Assembly: GCF_011761235.1 (NCBI RefSeq)
Contig: NZ_JAAOYW010000001.1
Location: 744,781 to 808,780, forward strand
Source of the DNA: Frigoribacterium faeni
GTDB lineage: Bacteria; Actinomycetota; Actinomycetes; Actinomycetales; Microbacteriaceae
Length of the DNA stretch: 64,000 nt
Direction of reading: 5' to 3'
Shown here: positions 18,254 to 26,152 of the stretch, one piece after another
Position numbering within the stretch: the stretch's first letter is position 1
Layout of the letters: each line of letters begins with the position of its first letter
Notes under the pieces: model-generated
Told to the model about the DNA's origin: nothing
Database searches by the model: none
The model's input: the letters and a program-made list of their open reading frames with translations, nothing else
Made by a program: the position numbers and the translations under genes

Positions 18254-18295
18254 GCGGCCCGTCCGGGTCGAGACGGACCTGTCGGGACGGGCCGC
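18254..18295. terminator. Bidirectional hairpin between convergent genes
   Basis: GCGGCCCGTCC (18254-18264) pairs with GGACGGGCCGC (18285-18295), 11 bp perfect, with a nested GGTC/GACC stem in the loop. It lies exactly between the WbbL-like gene and the convergent small gene ending at 18301. Confidence 0.6.
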
Positions 18296-18300
18296 CGTCG

Positions 18301-18531
18301 TCAGCGACCGGACCAGTCGGCCCCGGTCTTCAGCGCGCTCCGCGGGATCGAGAGGGAGCTCAGCGCGGCGTAGAAGCCGGACGCGTTGAGGTTCTTGTAC
18401 TGCACGCCGACGGCCTGCATGGCGTTGACCATGTCCATGGTCGTCATGTGGCGCAGGCTGCGGACGCCCACCATGCAGACGTAGCCTCCGCCCACCTCGG
18501 GCAGGTTGTCGGTGCATCGGATGATCAGCAT
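18301..18531 (-). CDS. Stand-alone copy of the VanY-protein C-terminal domain
   Basis: The 76-residue protein aligns without gaps to the last 76 residues of the upstream VanY-type protein. I count 36 identical positions, including the LIIR, GVRSLRH and FYA blocks. It lacks a signal peptide and the peptidase domain and would be cytoplasmic as encoded. ATG 18531 is preceded by GGAG 8 nt upstream, and the frame is intact, so it looks like a real gene rather than debris. It follows the VanY gene by 37 bp on the same strand. The domain's function is not known to me. Confidence 0.6.
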   Translation of the reverse strand: MLIIRCTDNLPEVGGGYVCMVGVRSLRHMTTMDMVNAMQAVGVQYKNLNASGFYAALSSLSIPRSALKTGADWSGR

Positions 18532-18568
18532 TGTCGTGTCTCCAGGGGTCGTGTGGTCGAGGACGGCG

Positions 18569-19471
18569 TCAGCGACGCCAGTAGTCGGCGTTCTGGGTGA
18601 GGGAGGCGCGGGGCAGGCCCAGCGAGTTGATGACGGCGTAGAACTGGTTGCGGTTGATCTCGTAGTACGGCACCCCGAGCACGCGCATCGAGTTGATCAT
18701 GTCGATGGAGTTCAGGTGCCGCAGGCTCCGGACGCCGACGAGGGCCGTGTAGCCGATCGCCTGCTCGTTGAGGGCCTGCGTCGTCCGGATGATGAGGACG
18801 TCGGAGTCCTTGTCGACGCCGGTGCTCGTCGGCTTGCCCGCGTAGGAGCCGACGTAGTCGAAGTGCCACGGCTCGGGCCGGCTGAAGCCGTTCCCTGTGG
18901 GGTTCCAGCCGTAGGAGGGGGCGTTCGCGTCCATCCAGCGCTTGGCGGCGCTGCCCGCCTGGTCGACGCCGGCGCCGAAGTCGCACGAGATGCCCCAGCC
19001 GTGGTTGGACGTGCCGGGGTAGGCGGCGAGGTTGCCCGTGCCGGCCTGGTACTTGTTCCAGTACTCGACCTGGCGGGCGTAGCTGCGGTAGCCCTCGGTG
19101 ATGGCGAGGGGACGGCCCACCGCGTTCGAGAACGCCAGGCTCATCGAGAGGTACTGGCGGGCGGCGTCGTCGCGGAGGTAGCCCGACCCGGCGACCGAGG
19201 CGACGACCGGGATGAGGTACGACGACGGGATCTGGCCGTTCGAGAGGCCGCCCCAGGCGTTCACCTTCGCGGCCTCGAGCGCCTCGGCGACGCTCGCGAC
19301 GGAGGTGCTCGTCTCGGCGAGGGTGGTGGCGGCGCGGGCGCTTTCGGGTCGCAGGGCGAGGGCGGTGCCGGCGGTCGCCGCACCGACAGCCGCGATCGAC
19401 AGCAGCTGGCGTCGGCCGAAGCCGCTCACCGCCGTGTCCCCCGGCTCTGCCTGACCAACAGAGGAGTCCAT
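18569..19471 (-). CDS. Exported VanY-type D-alanyl-D-alanine carboxypeptidase
   Basis: The protein has 300 residues. The N-terminus GRRQLLSIAAVG followed by a hydrophobic Ala-rich stretch to ARAA looks like a Tat or Sec signal. An M15B domain (about residues 75-215) has GYRSYARQ, the zinc site SNHGWGISCDF (His and Asp) and PEPWHFDY (third zinc ligand). Such enzymes trim the terminal D-Ala of peptidoglycan stems outside the cell. A C-terminal module of about 76 residues is duplicated as the next gene. ATG 19471 gives the shortest sensible leader, but no good Shine-Dalgarno lies before it; GTG further in is possible. Confidence 0.75.
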   Translation of the reverse strand: MDSSVGQAEPGDTAVSGFGRRQLLSIAAVGAATAGTALALRPESARAATTLAETSTSVASVAEALEAAKVNAWGGLSNGQIPSSYLIPVVASVAGSGYLRDDAARQYLSMSLAFSNAVGRPLAITEGYRSYARQVEYWNKYQAGTGNLAAYPGTSNHGWGISCDFGAGVDQAGSAAKRWMDANAPSYGWNPTGNGFSRPEPWHFDYVGSYAGKPTSTGVDKDSDVLIIRTTQALNEQAIGYTALVGVRSLRHLNSIDMINSMRVLGVPYYEINRNQFYAVINSLGLPRASLTQNADYWRR

Positions 19472-19494
19472 GCTCCCAACATCGCACGGACCCC

Positions 19495-19514
19495 CGGGGG
19501 GACACCACCCCCCG
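19495..19514 (-). terminator. GC hairpin between rmlA and the VanY gene
   Basis: CGGGGGG pairs with CCCCCCG around a 6-nt loop, 25 bp after the rmlA stop. It probably ends rmlC-rmlA transcription or lowers read-through into the VanY gene. No T-tract is visible. Confidence 0.4.
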
Positions 19515-19538
19515 ACCGGGGACCGGCAAGAAGGGGGA

Positions 19539-20399
19539 CTAGCCCAGGAGCCCCTGCAGGTACGTGCCGTAGCCGCTCTTGACGAGCGGCGCGGCGAGGG
19601 CACGCAGCTGCTCGTCGTCGATCCAGCCGCGACGCCAGGCGAGCTCCTCGATGCAGCCGATCTTGTACCCCTGGCGCTGCTCGATGACCCGGACGTACTC
19701 GGACGCCTGCATCATCGACTCGTGGGTGCCCGTGTCGAGCCAGGCCGTGCCGCGGTCGAGCACCTGCACCTGCAGCTTGCCCGCCTTGAGGTACTCCTCG
19801 TTGATGGTCGTGATCTCGAGCTCGCCCCGGGGGCTGGGCTCGATGCGCTTCGCGATCTCGACGACGGAGTTGTCGTAGAAGTAGAGGCCGGGCACCGCGT
19901 AGTTGCTCTTGGGGTGCTCGGGCTTCTCCTCGATGGACTGCGCCGTGAAGGTCTCGTCGAAGTCGACGACGCCGTAGGCCCGCGGGTTGGCCACGTGGTA
20001 GGCGAAGATCACGCCGCCGTCGGGGTCGGTGTTCGCCCGGAGGCTCGAGCCGAGGCCGACGCCGTGGAAGATGTTGTCGCCGAGCACGAGGGCGACCTTC
20101 TCGTCGCCGATGAACTCCTCGCCGATGACGAACGCCTGCGCCAGGCCGTCGGGCGAGGGCTGCACGGCGTAGGTCAGCTCGATGCCGAGGTCGCTGCCGT
20201 CGCCGAGCAAGCGCTGGAACTGCGGTGCGTCGTCGGGCGTCGTGATGATGAGGATCTCGCGGATGCCCGCGGAGAGCAGCGTCGACAAGGGGTAGTAGAC
20301 CATCGGCTTGTCGTAGATCGGCATCAGCTGCTTCGAGATGCCCTTGGTGATGGGGTAGAGACGTGTGCCGGACCCGCCGGCGAGGATGATTCCGCGCAT
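19539..20399 (-). CDS. rmlA: Glucose-1-phosphate thymidylyltransferase
   Basis: This is the first enzyme of dTDP-L-rhamnose synthesis: dTTP plus glucose-1-phosphate gives dTDP-glucose. The 286-residue protein has the nucleotidyltransferase signature [30 protein letters not shown], and [13 protein letters not shown], in full family length. ATG 20399 follows the rmlC stop by 6 bp, so the two form a minus-strand operon. The partner genes rmlB and rmlD lie 14 kb away on the other strand. Allosteric control by dTDP-rhamnose is known for the family. Confidence 0.93.
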   Translation of the reverse strand: MRGIILAGGSGTRLYPITKGISKQLMPIYDKPMVYYPLSTLLSAGIREILIITTPDDAPQFQRLLGDGSDLGIELTYAVQPSPDGLAQAFVIGEEFIGDEKVALVLGDNIFHGVGLGSSLRANTDPDGGVIFAYHVANPRAYGVVDFDETFTAQSIEEKPEHPKSNYAVPGLYFYDNSVVEIAKRIEPSPRGELEITTINEEYLKAGKLQVQVLDRGTAWLDTGTHESMMQASEYVRVIEQRQGYKIGCIEELAWRRGWIDDEQLRALAAPLVKSGYGTYLQGLLG

Positions 20400-20405
20400 A
20401 CCTGC

Positions 20406-21014
20406 CTAGTTCGCAGCTCGGAGCTGCTGGTAGAGGTCCTGGCATTCCTGCCAGGTGGGCAACAGCCCGAGGGACTCGGCCTCGGCCAGCGTCGGCGCCG
20501 ACGTGTCCTTGGGCGAGAGGAGGATCTCCCCGACGTCGTCGGGGAACACGAGCCCGACGTCGGGGTCGAGGACGCTCAGGCCCTTCTCCCGCTCGGGGTT
20601 GAAGGTCTCGGTGACCAGGTAGTTGACGGTGGCGCCCTCGGTGAGGGCGACGATGGCGTGCCCGAGGCCCTCGGAGAGGTAGACGGCCTTGCGGTCGACG
20701 TCGTCGATGACCACGCTGTCCCACTGCCCGAAGGTGGGCGAGCCGACCCGGATGTCGATCACGAAGTCGATGAAGGCGCCCTTGGGCGCCGAGACGTACT
20801 TCGCCTGGCTCGGCGGCACCAGGGCGTAGTGGATGCCCCGGGCGACGCCGCGGGCCGACACGGACGTGTTCGTCTGCTTCAGGGCGAGCGGGTGGCCCAC
20901 CGCCTCCTGCAGGACGTCGTGGCGGTACTGCTCGAAGAAGACGCCGCGGTCGTCGCCGTGCTGCTTCGGCGTGAACTCCCAGGCCCCGGGTATGGTCAGT
21001 TCTCTCGTCTGCAC
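20406..21014 (-). CDS. rmlC: dTDP-4-dehydrorhamnose 3,5-epimerase
   Basis: The protein catalyses the third step of dTDP-L-rhamnose synthesis, the double epimerisation of dTDP-4-keto-6-deoxyglucose. It has 202 residues in a cupin fold, with RGVFFEQYR, NTSVSARGVARGIHY (catalytic His) and GLGHAIVAL. The start is GTG 21014. A TAGACT box ends 6 nt before it, so the mRNA probably begins at the start codon itself. It shares a divergent intergenic region with the WsaF-like gene. Confidence 0.9.
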   Translation of the reverse strand: MQTRELTIPGAWEFTPKQHGDDRGVFFEQYRHDVLQEAVGHPLALKQTNTSVSARGVARGIHYALVPPSQAKYVSAPKGAFIDFVIDIRVGSPTFGQWDSVVIDDVDRKAVYLSEGLGHAIVALTEGATVNYLVTETFNPEREKGLSVLDPDVGLVFPDDVGEILLSPKDTSAPTLAEAESLGLLPTWQECQDLYQQLRAAN

Positions 21015-21026
21015 CCCGAGAGTCTA
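21012..21026 (-). promoter_or_regulatory. Leaderless promoter of rmlC-rmlA
   Basis: TAGACT (21026-21021 on the minus strand) is separated by 6 nt from GTG 21014. Transcription starting 7 nt after the box would begin at the start codon. Confidence 0.6.
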
Positions 21027-21070
21027 GCAACGGCGGCCCCCGGGTCCGTCGGGCCCCGGACGCCGCCCGC

Positions 21071-21076
21071 TAGGAT
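21071..21076 (+). promoter_or_regulatory. -10 box upstream of the WsaF-like gene
   Basis: TAGGAT lies 58 nt before the ATG at 21135 and would give a leader of about 50 nt. It lies back to back with the rmlC promoter. Confidence 0.4.
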
Positions 21077-21134
21077 CGTCGGGACCGAGCGCGCGGAGGC
21101 GCGCACGACGAGCGATGGGGAGCACCGCCCGAGC

Positions 21135-22475
21135 ATGGACGCCGCCAAGATCCGCCATCTGCTGACCGACCTGGCCCGGGTGAACTCGCGGTACGTGCGG
21201 GACGGCGACTACCGGAACACCGTCCGGGAACGGCTCGTGGCGATCGACCGCTCCCCCACCGCCGAGGCCGAGCTCGCGGCCTCGGACGCCGCCGCACGGC
21301 CCTGGGCCCAGCTGGTCGAGACGAGCACGGCGCTGGCCGGCATCCGCCTCGACCCTGCCGCCGTGCGCCACCTCGACCTGGTGGTCGGCGAGATCCGCGC
21401 CGACGCCACCTTCGCGGGCATCTCGACCGCGGTCGTCGCGGGTCGTGCGCTCGCGGACGAGCTCGGGCTGCCCCTGCGCATCGTCATGGTCGGCCACACC
21501 ACGGGCGGCAACAGCGGCAGCGCCGCCGAGGCCTACGTGACCTCGCGGTTCCCCGGCATCGAGGCCCGCGTCGTGCCCCGCGAGGCCCTGCTCGACGTCG
21601 GCTTCTCCCCGGACGACACGTGGCTGGCCACCCACTGGAAGACGGCCCACGCCGTCGACGTCGCCGTCCGTGCCGGGCGCGTCGACGCCCGTCGGGTCGC
21701 CTACCTGGTGCAGGACTACGAACCCGGCTTCAGCCCGTGGTCGACGGAGTACGCCGTCGCGGCGTCCACGTACCAGCGGGGCTTCCAGCCGATCGTGAAC
21801 TCGTCGCCGCTGCACGCGTACCTCCGCGAGCACCAGGGCCTCGACATCGACCCCGAGCTCGTCTTCGCCCCCGACCTCGACCTCGACCTCCTGCGGCGCG
21901 TGGCCGCGGGGCGACGCAGCGACGACGTGACCCGGGTCCTCTTCTACGGGCGTCCGAGCAAGCACCGCAACCTCTACCGGCTCGGGCTCACCGCCCTCAA
22001 GATCGCCGCCGTCCGGCTCGCCGACTCCGGCCGTCGGGTCGAGTTCGTCTCGGCGGGCGAGGCCCACGGCGACGTCGACCTCGGCTCAGGGCACGTGCTG
22101 CGCAGCCGGGGCACGCTGCCGTGGGACGACTACTTCGAGCTGCTCGCGTCGACGAACGTCGTCCTGTCGCTGCAGTACAGCCCCCACCCGAGCCATCCGC
22201 CCTTCGACGCGGCGATCTCGGGCGCCTACGCCGTGACCAACGACTTCGGCGGCACGCGGGGCGGCCTGCACGACCGCATCTCCGCCGTCGCTGCCGAGCC
22301 CGACGCCCTCGCCGACGCGCTCGTCGCGGCGGTCCGCCGCGACGCCGCGGACGGCCCCGGCGAGTTCCTCGACGTCGCCCCGGGCCTGCTCGGCGGCGAC
22401 CTCCGTTCCGCCGTCGCGGCGGCCGCCGTCCGTCTGACGGCCGCCGCCGCGCCCGAGAGAGACCTCGACCGATGA
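21135..22475 (+). CDS. WsaF-like rhamnosyltransferase (GT-B)
   Basis: The 446-residue protein has an N-terminal helical region of about 95 residues. The first Rossmann half has GHTTGGNSGS and YLVQDYEPGFSPWSTEY, and the second has RVLFYGRPSKHRNLYRLG and LSLQYSPHPSHPPFDAA. The QDYEPGF and FYGRP..RN blocks recall WsaF, the S-layer-glycan rhamnosyltransferase of Geobacillus (family knowledge, from memory). Divergent rmlC and rmlA fit a dTDP-L-rhamnose donor. The stop overlaps the next ATG (ATGA). No strong ribosome site stands before ATG 21135, so the start is less certain than the family call. Confidence 0.75.
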   Translation: MDAAKIRHLLTDLARVNSRYVRDGDYRNTVRERLVAIDRSPTAEAELAASDAAARPWAQLVETSTALAGIRLDPAAVRHLDLVVGEIRADATFAGISTAVVAGRALADELGLPLRIVMVGHTTGGNSGSAAEAYVTSRFPGIEARVVPREALLDVGFSPDDTWLATHWKTAHAVDVAVRAGRVDARRVAYLVQDYEPGFSPWSTEYAVAASTYQRGFQPIVNSSPLHAYLREHQGLDIDPELVFAPDLDLDLLRRVAAGRRSDDVTRVLFYGRPSKHRNLYRLGLTALKIAAVRLADSGRRVEFVSAGEAHGDVDLGSGHVLRSRGTLPWDDYFELLASTNVVLSLQYSPHPSHPPFDAAISGAYAVTNDFGGTRGGLHDRISAVAAEPDALADALVAAVRRDAADGPGEFLDVAPGLLGGDLRSAVAAAAVRLTAAAAPERDLDR

Positions 22476-23998
22476 CCTCGTCCCGCACCGACCGCCCCGG
22501 CGTCACCGTCGTCGTCCCCGTCTACGGCGACCTGCCGTCCCTCCTCGACTGCGTCGCGTCGCTCGTCGAGCACGTCGACGTCGACCGCCATTCGGTGCTG
22601 CTCGTCAACGACTGCGGCCCGGACGCCGACGTCATCGAGCGGGCGCTGCTGCAGGCCGTCGAGGGCCTCCGCGGGTTCCGGTACGAGCGCAACGACCACA
22701 ACCTCGGCTTCGTCGGCACCTGCAACCGTGCCGTCACCGAGCTCGACACGTCCGACCGCGACGTCCTCCTGCTCAACAGCGACACGGTCGTCACGGCGGG
22801 GTTCCTCGACGAGATGCACGACGTGCTGTGGGCCGAGCCGCACCACGGGGTCGTCTGCGCCCGGAGCAACAACGCCACGATCGCGAGCCTGCCGTTCCGC
22901 CAGGTCCGGCCCGCCGAGCGCACCACGGAGCGCACGCTCGAGGTCTTCGAGCAGATCTCGCCCCTGCTCCCCCGCTGGTACGTCACGCCCGTGGCGATGG
23001 GCTTCTGCTTCCTCACCCGCCGGAGCCTCATCCGCGAGTTCGGCCTCTTCGACGACGAGTTCGCCCCCGGCTACGGCGAGGAGAACGACTACTGCCTCCG
23101 CGTCAACGCCCACGGCTGGTCGTCCGTCATGGCGAACCGCGCGCTCGTGCTGCACGCGGGGTCCAAGAGCTTCGTCGGCGCGCGCCGCAACGCCCTGCGG
23201 GACGCGCACCAGAAGAAGCTGGAGGCGCGCTACCCGTTCTACGGGCAGGCCACCGGCGCCTTCCTTCGTCACGACGTGCACCCGGCCGACCGCTTCGCCG
23301 ACGCCCTCGTCGACCGGCCGGGCCCGGTCTCGGTCACGCTCGACCTGAGGGGAGCCGCGGCCGCGGGCCTCGACGACGCGACCCGGGACGCCGTGGTGGC
23401 TCGCGCCTCCTCGGCCCTGGCCGCCGACGCGACGCTCGAGGTGCTCGCCGACGACGATGCCGTCGACCGGGTCTCGGCCCTGAGCCCGGGTGCGGTCGTG
23501 CGGACCGACGCCTCCGACGACCAGATCGTCGCGCTCGGGGTCCTCGTCCCGGGCCTCGTCGACGGCCACCGGCTGCTGCAGGCGAACAGGCGCTACGCAG
23601 GCTGGGCGTGCCTGGACCTCGGCCTCGTGCCCGCGGCGACCGCGTGGTCGAGCGAAGGACCCGCCGCCGGGCGCTCGGTCGTCTCGGCGGCCGTCCGCGA
23701 GCACGCCGACGTCGACGTCGCCCTCGACGGAACGGGGCGGAGCGTGGCCCTCGACGACCTCGCCGGTGCGTGGCGAGCCCACGAGGGCACGAGCCTGAGG
23801 GACCGGGTCGCCGCCCTCGAGCGGCGCACGGACAGGCTCGGGCTGGCGGACGCGGTCTCGCGGCTCACCGCCGCGCCGGACGCACGCGCCCAGGCCCTCC
23901 GCCGTGACGAGCTGGCCGCGCTCAAGGAGAGCCGGGCCTACCGCCTGTCTCTCGCCCTCGGGCGCGTCGCCCGCCGGACCGGCCTGGCGCGTCGCTGA
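22472..23998 (+). CDS. Glycosyltransferase family 2 with long C-terminal extension
   Basis: The 508-residue protein has a GT2 core at residues 1-280: VTVVVPVYGD, NLGFVGTCNRAV, metal-binding LLNSDTVVT near residue 100, and GYGEENDYCLR near residue 200. A C-terminal region of about 220 residues has no motif I recognise and ends with ALKESRAYRLSLALGR, a basic amphipathic tail common at the ends of actinobacterial surface-glycan enzymes. The N-terminal half is closely paralogous to the gene at 28474, with shared RSNNATIAS and PVAMGFC segments. It is co-translated with the WsaF-like gene by ATGA, suggesting consecutive steps on one chain. Confidence 0.78.
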   Translation: MTSSRTDRPGVTVVVPVYGDLPSLLDCVASLVEHVDVDRHSVLLVNDCGPDADVIERALLQAVEGLRGFRYERNDHNLGFVGTCNRAVTELDTSDRDVLLLNSDTVVTAGFLDEMHDVLWAEPHHGVVCARSNNATIASLPFRQVRPAERTTERTLEVFEQISPLLPRWYVTPVAMGFCFLTRRSLIREFGLFDDEFAPGYGEENDYCLRVNAHGWSSVMANRALVLHAGSKSFVGARRNALRDAHQKKLEARYPFYGQATGAFLRHDVHPADRFADALVDRPGPVSVTLDLRGAAAAGLDDATRDAVVARASSALAADATLEVLADDDAVDRVSALSPGAVVRTDASDDQIVALGVLVPGLVDGHRLLQANRRYAGWACLDLGLVPAATAWSSEGPAAGRSVVSAAVREHADVDVALDGTGRSVALDDLAGAWRAHEGTSLRDRVAALERRTDRLGLADAVSRLTAAPDARAQALRRDELAALKESRAYRLSLALGRVARRTGLARR

Positions 23999-24018
23999 CG
24001 TACCCCGGCGCCCCGTCG

Positions 24019-24031
24019 TGTCCCCCGAAAG
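24019..24031 (+). promoter_or_regulatory. Shared TGTCCCCCGAAAG element, copy 2
   Basis: The same 13-mer as at 11227-11239, here 28 nt before a TAGGCT -10 box of a secreted-protein gene. It could be an activator or repressor site. Confidence 0.35.
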
Positions 24032-24059
24032 AGGAACAGCGGCGGGGGCGCAGGACACC

Positions 24060-24075
24060 TAGGCTCGCCGTCATG
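24060..24075 (+). promoter_or_regulatory. Leaderless promoter of the beta-helix protein gene
   Basis: TAGGCT (24060-24065) is followed by 7 nt and ATG 24073, so the transcript probably starts at or one base before the start codon. Confidence 0.6.
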
Positions 24076-25368
24076 CTCGGCACCGCACGGACCCGTCTCT
24101 CCTCCGCCTCGGTCGTGGCCGCGGCCATCGCCGCCACGGCCCTGCTCGGCCCCGCGGGCGCCGCCCACGCGGCCGCCCCGGCCAGCCAGGCCGAGATCCA
24201 GCGGGCCCTCGCCGCCGCCCGCCCCGGCTCGACCGTCGTCGTCGCCGCCGGCACGATCGACGCCCAGACCCTCCGCGTCCCCGCCGGCGTGACGCTGGCC
24301 GGCCAGGACACGAACGGCGACGGCCGGAGCGACACCGTCCTCCGGCTCCCCCGTGGCGCGAGCGGCTTCGCCGATCCCGACGACTCCCGGTGGGCCAGCT
24401 CGTACGTCGTGCGGCTCGACGGCGCCGGGGCGCGCCTCGACCTCGTCGTCGTCGACGGCAACAAGGCCGGCCAGGGAGCGCTCCGGCCGAGGAGCGCCAC
24501 GGAGGCGCTGCCGACGTCGCGCGTGCTCGCCCCGGTCCAGGTCCACTGCGACGGCTGCAGCGTCACCCGGTCGGTCGTCGGGAACGCGATCTACGACGGC
24601 ATCGAGGTGCGCGACGACGACGTCACCGTCAGCGACACCACCGTGCACACCCCGGGCGGCACCGGCATCGTGCTGGACGGCGTGGGGACGACGCCGGTCG
24701 TCGGGACCCGTCTCACCCGGGTGCAGGTCGACCGGACGGGCCAGTGGTACCCGACCGTCGGCGCCACGGCCCCCGGCCCCGGGCCGGGCGTGGGAGGCGA
24801 CTACGTCGTCGGCACCGTCATCGACGGCCTGAAGGCGACCAGGACCAACGGCGACGGCGTCGCCCTCTACACGAACACGTCGAGCAACCACGTGACGGTG
24901 TCGAACAGCACGTTCTCCGGCAACCTCAACCACTGCGTGCACCTCGGGGGCGACTACTCGGTCATGCTCTCGAACACGTGCGCGTCGCCGGGCAACCACG
25001 GGTTCTTCCTCCGCAGCAACCAGCGCGTCGCCCTGCACCCGACGACCGGCGGACGGATCGTCGGCAACGTCGTGACCGCACCGCGCAACATCGGCGTCGT
25101 GGTGCAGGGCGCCGCCTCCGACACGGTCGTCAACCGGAACGTCCTCACGGGCGGTACCTACATCGCGCTCTTCACCGACATCGCGTCCGGTGCGCTCTCG
25201 GTCGGGGGGAACACCTTCGCGGAGGGTCCAGGCAAGACCCGCTGCCAGATAGCCACCGCAGCCGTCGTGGCCAAGAGCGTCAGCTACTCGTCCGCGAACC
25301 CGAACCGCTTCGACGACGCCAACGCGACTCGGATGTGCACGGACGAACGGCAGGCGGTCGCGGGCTGA
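24073..25368 (+). CDS. Secreted right-handed parallel beta-helix protein
   Basis: The 431-residue protein has a Sec signal peptide ending near GAAHAAAP. The mature part begins with a pectate-lyase-like edge (IQRALAAARPGSTVVV, GVTLAG). It then shows repeated short Asn/Gly/Val-rich rungs such as NAIYDGIEVRDDDVTVSDT and SNSTFSGNLNHCVHLGG, typical of parallel beta-helices. Two Cys pairs (HCDGCSV and the SNTCAS/CQIA region) may be disulfides. Such folds bind or cleave polysaccharides; here it may process the exported glycan or a plant polymer (inference). The gene is apparently leaderless and is followed by the convergent ABC exporter genes. Confidence 0.7.
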   Translation: MLGTARTRLSSASVVAAAIAATALLGPAGAAHAAAPASQAEIQRALAAARPGSTVVVAAGTIDAQTLRVPAGVTLAGQDTNGDGRSDTVLRLPRGASGFADPDDSRWASSYVVRLDGAGARLDLVVVDGNKAGQGALRPRSATEALPTSRVLAPVQVHCDGCSVTRSVVGNAIYDGIEVRDDDVTVSDTTVHTPGGTGIVLDGVGTTPVVGTRLTRVQVDRTGQWYPTVGATAPGPGPGVGGDYVVGTVIDGLKATRTNGDGVALYTNTSSNHVTVSNSTFSGNLNHCVHLGGDYSVMLSNTCASPGNHGFFLRSNQRVALHPTTGGRIVGNVVTAPRNIGVVVQGAASDTVVNRNVLTGGTYIALFTDIASGALSVGGNTFAEGPGKTRCQIATAAVVAKSVSYSSANPNRFDDANATRMCTDERQAVAG

Positions 25369-25423
25369 GGCGGGCGCGCTCCTTCACCTCGCTGGGCGAC
25401 ACGGCCCACGGCCCGTCGGCGGG

Positions 25424-26152
25424 TCAGACCGTCTCGGTGTAGGCGGCGATGACCTCGTCGGCGGGGCCGGTCGCGCGCAGGCGGCCCGCGTCCAGCCACG
25501 CGACCTCGTCGCAGAGGTCGCGGACGGTGCCCATCGAGTGCGAGACCAGGATGACCGTCTGCCCCTCGCGCTTCATCTCGCGGAACTTGCGGCGGCAGCG
25601 CTTCTGGAAGGTGGCGTCGCCGACGCTGAGGACCTCGTCGACGACGAGGATGTCGGGGGTCACGCTCACGGCCACCGAGAAGCCGAGCCGGACGTACATG
25701 CCCGACGAGTAGTTCTTCACGGGCTGGTCGATGAACTTCTCGACCCCGCTGAACGCCACGATCTCGTCGAACTTGCCGGTGATCTCCTTGCGGGACATGC
25801 CGAGGATCGACCCGTTCAGGAAGATGTTCTCGCGGCCGGACAGCTCGGGGTGGAACCCGGAGCCCACCTCGAGCATCGACGCCTGGCGTCCGTTCGCGGT
25901 GATGGAGCCCGAGCTCGGCTGGAGGATGCGGGCGAGGCACTTGAGGAGGGTCGACTTGCCCGAGCCGTTGCGGCCGATGAGGCCGAAGGTGGTGCCGCTG
26001 GGCACCTCGAACGAGACGTCGTTCAGGGCCCAGAAGTCCTCGTGGACGGAGCGTCGGCCCCGCATCAGGGCCGACTTCAGCGAGTTGTTGTGCTCGTGGT
26101 ACATGCGGAAGCGCTTGGAGACGTCGTCGACGATCACGGCGGGTGTGGTCAC
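25424..26152 (-). CDS. Polysaccharide ABC exporter, ATP-binding subunit (Wzt/TagH-like)
   Basis: The 242-residue protein has Walker A GRNGSGKST, the conserved Q/E-rich middle, the signature YSSGMYVRLGFSVA and Walker B ILVVDEVLSVGD with the H-loop VSHSMGTV. These match the ABC-2 exporters of teichoic acid, O-antigen and mycobacterial galactan. The protein ends after the nucleotide-binding domain and has no C-terminal carbohydrate-recognition domain of the long Wzt type. GTG 26152 overlaps the permease stop (GTGA). It powers export of the finished or lipid-linked glycan made by this cluster. Confidence 0.88.
   Translation of the reverse strand: MTTPAVIVDDVSKRFRMYHEHNNSLKSALMRGRRSVHEDFWALNDVSFEVPSGTTFGLIGRNGSGKSTLLKCLARILQPSSGSITANGRQASMLEVGSGFHPELSGRENIFLNGSILGMSRKEITGKFDEIVAFSGVEKFIDQPVKNYSSGMYVRLGFSVAVSVTPDILVVDEVLSVGDATFQKRCRRKFREMKREGQTVILVSHSMGTVRDLCDEVAWLDAGRLRATGPADEVIAAYTETV

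Noticed and set aside
19491-19504. TGTCCCCCC before the VanY gene as a third copy of the shared 13-mer
   Set aside because: The bases form one arm of a GC hairpin and lack the GAAAG part, so the similarity is better explained by the terminator.
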